Assembly (NCBI RefSeq): GCF_022682495.2 | Contig: NC_071392.1 | Span: 138,518,818 to 138,582,817 of the forward strand | DNA: 64,000 nt | DNA from: Desmodus rotundus | Taxonomy: Eukaryota; Chordata; Mammalia; Chiroptera; Phyllostomidae | Direction of reading: 5' to 3' | Shown here: one piece after another, positions 58,991 to 64,000 of the stretch | Layout: every line of letters starts with the position of its first letter | Numbering within the stretch: the stretch's first letter is position 1 | The notes under the pieces: generated by a model | What the model was told of the DNA's origin: nothing | Databases searched by the model: none | Seen by the model: only the letters and a program-made list of their open reading frames with translations | Made by a program: the position numbers and the translations under genes

Positions 58991-60429
58991 CCATGTTCAC
59001 GAGGACATGATTTACTTTTAACGAAATGACACTGACTCTTGTTCTCAAGTGATCTGTGTTATAACTGTCTTAGAATTAGGGTATGATCTATTTCAAGCTA
59101 CGAGTGTATAGTTTCCTGAGTCTAGCTTTAGTATTTCTTTAACAACTGGATCAATATTTACTGGTCTCCAGGCTGCCATCATTTCTCCAGTCCCCCAAAG
59201 AGCACCAGTAGAGGTCCTATCAACCAGTTCCTTTAATCCTCTGAGGTAGAATCCATCTTGGCTCAGAGACAGTAAAATGTTCTCCTTGATTCTGGACAGC
59301 AATTTTCTCCTTATAATGTTCTCTCATTTCCAGTTGGAAGACGATTCTTATTAAAACAAAATATGCACGATTTCTTCCCTAATGAGATCTAACTATCCCT
59401 GGGTTTGCTACTTGCTCTGAACATAGCTTTTGATTTATCTTTGGTTATACATTCCCTCTTCCAGATTTGCCACATATAACTTTCAGGTATAAATTCACTA
59501 CATAATTCAAGCTGTGGTCTCACGTTTTTACATAGCTCCCCCAACATGTTTATCTATCTCATTCATTGAACATGCCTATTTTCCTAAAAAAGAATGAATA
59601 GAAAGGAAGGAAGGAGGGGTTTCTCACTTCTCATTAGCCCAATTCCCTTTGTATAATATTTATTATCATTATTATCAACAATGAAACAACCACCCATTAG
59701 GGCAGCTCCTGTGTGTTATGCATTAATTCATGTATTTTATACTTCTTTAACAGATAAAGAAACTGAGTTTCACAGAGTTTAAATAACTTGCCCGAGTTTA
59801 CTCAGTTAATAATGTGAGGATCAGGCCTTCCATTTAGGTCATTTTTGATACTAAAATCTGTGCTCTTACTTGTCCTGATATATCATTACTGGTCATCTTG
59901 AGAACTGCCCCTCCTAAGTCCAGTGCTGCTATCTCTACCATTTTCTTGTCCCACTGTGATGGACTCCAAGGTAAAAGGAGTATGTACAGGAATGAAGAGT
60001 TTATCTATTCCATCTATGGGAAGTCTACAGTGCGAAGTGACCTCCATTTTACTGAAACACAGTGTGACTGAGAGGTTAACATAGGGCTCTCCTGCCAACC
60101 CCTCCTGCCCATTAAAGAGGCATGTGAGTTTTCTGTGATGCAGGCCTGGGCAATCTAGGTGACAGGGGAAAAACCCTGCAAAAGCAGGGGGAAACTATGG
60201 AGGGCAAAGTCAGAGAAAAAGGCTGGGTTAATAAACATAAAGGATGGGGAGAGAAGATGACAAATGAGGCAGGAAGAGTCACAGAGCTGGGTGTCTGGGA
60301 AGGCACCAGAGCTGTTGGGAGAATGAGAAGGTCCTTGAGAAGTGTTTTCAAAAGGTTATATTGCCAGGGGGCAGGTAGAAGAGGGTAAAAGGGGGACAAA
60401 CGCAGACAGAAGGAGACTTGAATTTGGGT

Positions 60430-60540
60430 GGTGAACACACAACCCAATAGACAGATGATATATTTTAGAATTGTACACTTGAAACCTATATAATTTTATT
60501 AACTATTGTCACTCTAATAAATTCAAGAAAATTTTTAAAA
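60430..60540 (+). repeat. L1-type 3' end, + orientation
   Basis: ATATTTTAGAATTGTACACT, TGAAACCTATATAATTTTAT, CACTCTAATAAATTCAAGAA is a common LINE-like 3' terminal sequence ending in an A-rich tail. Family assignment is tentative. Confidence 0.45.
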
Positions 60541-62014
60541 GTTTATGCTTAATAAATAAGCAAAAATTAATATCATGAAGGCTTTTCACTATCTACAAAA
60601 AAAAAGATCGAGATTACTGTGGACTTGCTAATAGATGCTCGGCATCACTTCTTTTTATTCAGGACACATCAACATAGCCCTTGCCAAAGAGAGAAAGAAG
60701 GACAATGGCCCAACCTCTAACCCTATGGAGAACTCTCAACCAACTCCCTGCAGGCAGGGCAAATGGGGAACTTGAGAAAAATGACAGAACGATCTTGGGT
60801 GCTGGTTGGCTTGTGTCACTGTCAGGTTACACTATTGTACTAACCTAATTGTTAACACTTAACAGTTTAGTGTCATCTGCCTTTTAGGTCTTCATTTAAG
60901 ATACAAAAATTATGGCCACATATGCTGTACCCCAAGAGACCTCTTTCCAGTACAAAAGATCACACTCGGCACACATGGCCTTCACACTGAGTAAACCACT
61001 TTCACTTTAAACTCCAAGGTCATCATACTAACTCAGCAAAGGAAGCAGCTGAGTGCAACAGGGGAGCAGTCAACCAGGAGACAGGGACCTGTGTTCTAAT
61101 GCCTTTTTAGCCTCCTTCCATATGTGACTCAATGACTTAGTCCCTTTGCTGTGACTCACTTTCCCATCTTTTAAAGGAGGAGGAGGATTATCTATAAGAT
61201 CCTTTGCAGCTCTGACATTCTGATTGTATGAGTAGCAGAGACGGTAGGTGACAGATGCAAACCTTCTGATTGGGCACCAGCTGTGTGTTGGACTGTTCTC
61301 CAAAGCTGTGGGTAATTGCTTCAAATTTGCCTTTTAATATTCTATTGTTAGTATCTGACACTTTATATTCTGTGTGGAGGGAAGAAGTTTCACTGGAAAC
61401 ACAAGGGGGTGTAATTTTTGGATTTGTGTTAAAGAATCTGAAAGACCTCAATTTCTGAGTCTGTGAAATTACATTGCAAAGCTGTTAAATGTGTCTGAGC
61501 AGGATGGGCTAGGGAAGGGCTGAGATGCCACAACTTAAAATGCAGCGAGACCACAACTGCCTCTCCTCAAACATATGCTGCATCAGAAACATTGGCAGAG
61601 TTGCTCAAAACCCCTGATGCAAAACACCATTAAAAAAGAATCTCCAATATTTTAACAGAAGTATTTCTAAATAGTTTTTTGTTGTAATAGTTTTGTGAAA
61701 ATCCTCTGCAATTTATGAAGCATTTGTATATATTTTCCCACATTTAATCTTCAACACAAACATGTAAGGAAGGAGGATACAGAGTATTATTTTAATTTTA
61801 GGAGAAGTAGGTCAGTGCAGGGGCATGGATGGATTGATGGGTAGTGTAGACCCAGTGCTATAAATCAGGCATGCTGCCTCCCAATCGTGGAATTCTGTCC
61901 ATGGGAAATGTGGAAATTATTTGTGTGGTGGGAAGAGTTTTGGGATGAAGTTTAATATTAACAGTTGATGAAATCAACTTATCACTATCTGTGTTCCAGA
62001 AGAGGAAGGAGGAG

Positions 62015-62088
62015 GAGGAGGGGGAGTTGGTGGGCAAGGAGGGGGAGGAGTTGGTGGGCAAGGAGGAGGAGGAGTTGGAGGGAAAGAA
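62015..62088. repeat. 24-bp minisatellite, three units
   Basis: The unit GAGTTGGTGGGCAAGGA begins at 62024 and 62048, with a diverged third (GAGTTGGAGGGAAAGAA) at 62072, exactly 24 bp apart, separated by GGA runs. Purine-rich on the + strand. Because 24 is a multiple of three, a chance open frame of Glu/Gly/Lys runs through it. Confidence 0.85.
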
Positions 62089-62094
62089 ACATTG

Positions 62095-62285
62095 GCTAAG
62101 TCACCTTTCACAAAGTGGCCCAGAGACTAGTGCATCAGAATTATCGTGGGTAGCTGCAGTGAACACAGATTCCCGGGACCCACACCACACTTCTGACAGC
62201 TGACTGAGAGGGCAGAGGTGAAGTAGGAAGAGCAGAAATTTGCATTTTTATAAGGTGTTCTCAGGTGACTCTTATGCCCATGGGG
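62095..62285 (+). mobile_element. MER5A-type hAT-Charlie DNA transposon
   Basis: AGAGACTAGTGCATCAGAAT, GATTCCCGGGACCCACACCA, CAGAAATTTGCATTTTTATA and TCTCAGGTGACTCTTATGCC follow MER5A order. Non-coding. Confidence 0.7.
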
Positions 62286-62909
62286 GGATGATATTCCTTG
62301 AATAGGTGAATATCCAGTTACTGTACTCATCCCTGAGGCAGAGCTTAGACCCGGAGACTTCCAGTGAGCAGCAAAGAGAAAATACAGGGGTGGGAAAGGC
62401 CAGAGCTGGCAGTATGAGGCTCTCGGTGATGCTCCAAAAGGGATCGGAATGAAAACACTGAAATGAATGCAGTTTAACAAAGTGGACGAGGGGGTATTTA
62501 TTGGTTCATGATATTGATGAAGAAATAAGAAAAGACTTGGTGATGAATTGTGAATATGAGAAGGCAAAAAAAAAAGGAAAATGCATAAGCAATGTATTTT
62601 TGGTATTCTTTATGTGATGAAAAAAATGGAATGTTTGGGTACAATGAGCTGATAAAAACTAATCAAGTTGCCTGTAAATAGTGAGCACACACTAAGTTAT
62701 CAGTAAGTTACCTTATTCAAACGGTAGTGCCTTAGGTCAGTTTCTTTACTCGACTTTAGATTCGCTGTCAACAGGAATAGAATACTGACTCCAGAAGACC
62801 CAGTATTTTCCAGGCGTGGGATGTGTTCCATGGGTGATTTGCCAACCAATGGGTGCAACATTAAATAATCTGAATCTCAGTAAAGGAATTCACTATTTCT
62901 TTTGCTCTT

Positions 62910-63060
62910 TTATTATTATTAAATCTTTTAAAAATTATTTTTAAAAATTTATATTTCAGTTATAGTGGACATACAGTGCTAGTTTCAGCTGTAAAACAGT
63001 GGTCAGTCATTTCTATACCTTCTCAAGGTGATCTGTCTGCTTACTTTAAAGACAAAGACT
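62910..63060 (-). repeat. L1 3' region remnant, - orientation
   Basis: TTTATATTTCAGTTATAGTG, GACATACAGTGCTAGTTTCA, GCTGTAAAACAGTGGTCAGT and CATTTCTATACCTTCTCAAG follow a well-known mammalian L1 3' stretch. Diverged. Confidence 0.5.
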
Positions 63061-63904
63061 CAGTTTGGTCCCACTCTGGCTTTTCCAAGTCTGTCATAGC
63101 TAACAAATGGAGACCAGGCCTCAGACTCCGAGCCTTTGGCAAGCAATTGCATCAAGTTAAATTTTAATAATAATTTATACAAATAATATTTTTTGTTTCC
63201 ATTGCATTTATTTTTAAATCATCTTCTCTACATGGCTTTACATTTAAGATCATGATATAATTTCCTTTACGAGTATATTTTAGAGTAAAAATGTATTTAA
63301 AGACAAATAGTAAATCAGTAATCGTATGGGTAGAATACCAACATGGTAAAAAATTGTGCGAGGAGCAAGCAAGTGACAACAGCCTCTATCAGGTGATGGG
63401 AAAACTGAATTGCAGAGAGCATGATGCCTCGGCAAGCACAGAAAGCAATGCGTGCACTGGGTGGAAGCTCTGAGATCGTAGGCCAGAGCTCTTTCTGCTA
63501 TTTTGTGCTACTTGCAGAAAGGACCACCCAAAGCTGTGTCTGTACAGTTTAAAATGCCTAACCTTGTGGCCCCAGGACAAAAGGTATTCCCAGGGCTCTT
63601 TAATTCCATCATGAGCCTTAGCTATGTCCATATTTAAACTAAACCAAAGTACAAGATCAAACCAGTGGGTATGGCTTATTCTAATCCCAGTGCACCTGCT
63701 TCCCTGCTGCTCCACATGCACATAAAACTAAGGTCAAGCCAATCTCCTTGTGAGATTTTTTCCCATTGCTTACCACAATTCCTAAATGACAAAAGATTGG
63801 AACTTGGAGTCTTGGGGTATCAGTCTGCCTGCTTTTTCTCCACGAAGTATTTCTATTATGACAGAACCTAAAATTTAATATCTAAGAGAAAATGCCTTAA
63901 AGGC

Positions 63905-64000
63905 ATGGATCTGTAATAAAAACAGCCAACATTTACTGAGTGTTTGGCTTATCTCATAGGATTTTCACAACAGTCCTATACCATAGGTTTATTATTTGCA
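63905..64000 (-). repeat. MIR SINE cut by the window edge, - orientation
   Basis: AAAACAGCCAACATTTACTG, AGTGTTTGGCTTATCTCATA and GGATTTTCACAACAGTCCTA are the start of a reversed MIR. Confidence 0.7.

Larger units (their letters stand above)
57835..64000 (-). other. HTR4 intron upstream of the b exon
   Basis: About 6.2 kb with no exon recognised. It holds L1 3' fragments (58885-58990, 60430-60540, 62910-63060), MIR-like text (59690-59870, 61070-61230, 63905-64000), a three-copy minisatellite (62015-62088) and a MER5A-type element (62095-62285). The MIR at the right edge runs off the window. Confidence 0.55.

Noticed and set aside
62127..62567. 146-codon - strand open frame
   Set aside because: Partly antisense to a MER5A copy; no family features.
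40613..64000. Search for HTR4 tails of types c and d
   Set aside because: I could not find the type-c tail text on the - strand, and type d adds only two residues and cannot be recognised by eye. They may be elsewhere in the gene.

Overview
This is mammalian nuclear DNA, almost certainly from a bat. Four tRNA-headed SINEs of the bat VES type lie at about 39.87, 44.27, 48.1 and 53.3 kb, among older placental repeats (MIR, L2, L1, hAT-Charlie, MLT1) and a mariner copy of a kind common in bats. All coding sequence is split into exons with GT/AG borders. Nothing bacterial, plasmid-like or CRISPR-like is present. Gene and family names come from recognition of protein sequence, not from a search.

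Region 1 (1 to about 24.1 kb, + strand) is the 3' two-thirds of FBXO38, the F-box protein also called MoKA. Thirteen consecutive coding exons join in frame to encode about the last 824 residues. The TGA is at 23402-23404 and two poly(A) signals follow. The 5' exons, the F-box and the promoter lie to the left of the window.

Region 2 (about 24.1 to 33.2 kb) is the gap between two convergent genes. I see no gene in it. It holds an LTR-like remnant, two CTCF-type motifs in the same orientation, a hAT-type remnant, MIR copies and an antisense mariner transposase remnant.

Region 3 (33.2 to 64 kb, - strand) is the 3' end of HTR4, the serotonin 5-HT4 receptor. Three alternative last exons are readable, each starting after an AG acceptor in the same phase: type b (57744-57834), types e and g sharing one exon (40552-40612), and type a (33164-33251). 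The seven-transmembrane core exons lie to the right of the window. The sequence between the tails is intron or 3' UTR filled with repeats.

The two genes run toward each other, an arrangement I recall from human chromosome 5q32. They are not functionally linked. FBXO38 is an SCF ubiquitin-ligase substrate receptor and KLF7 co-activator, while HTR4 is a Gs-coupled receptor whose C-terminal tails set trafficking and PDZ partners. I found no undescribed system. The most useful observations are the HTR4 tail exons, including a 21-nt tandem acceptor, a decoy acceptor and an open short intron in FBXO38, the CTCF-type pair, and several well-resolved transposon insertions.
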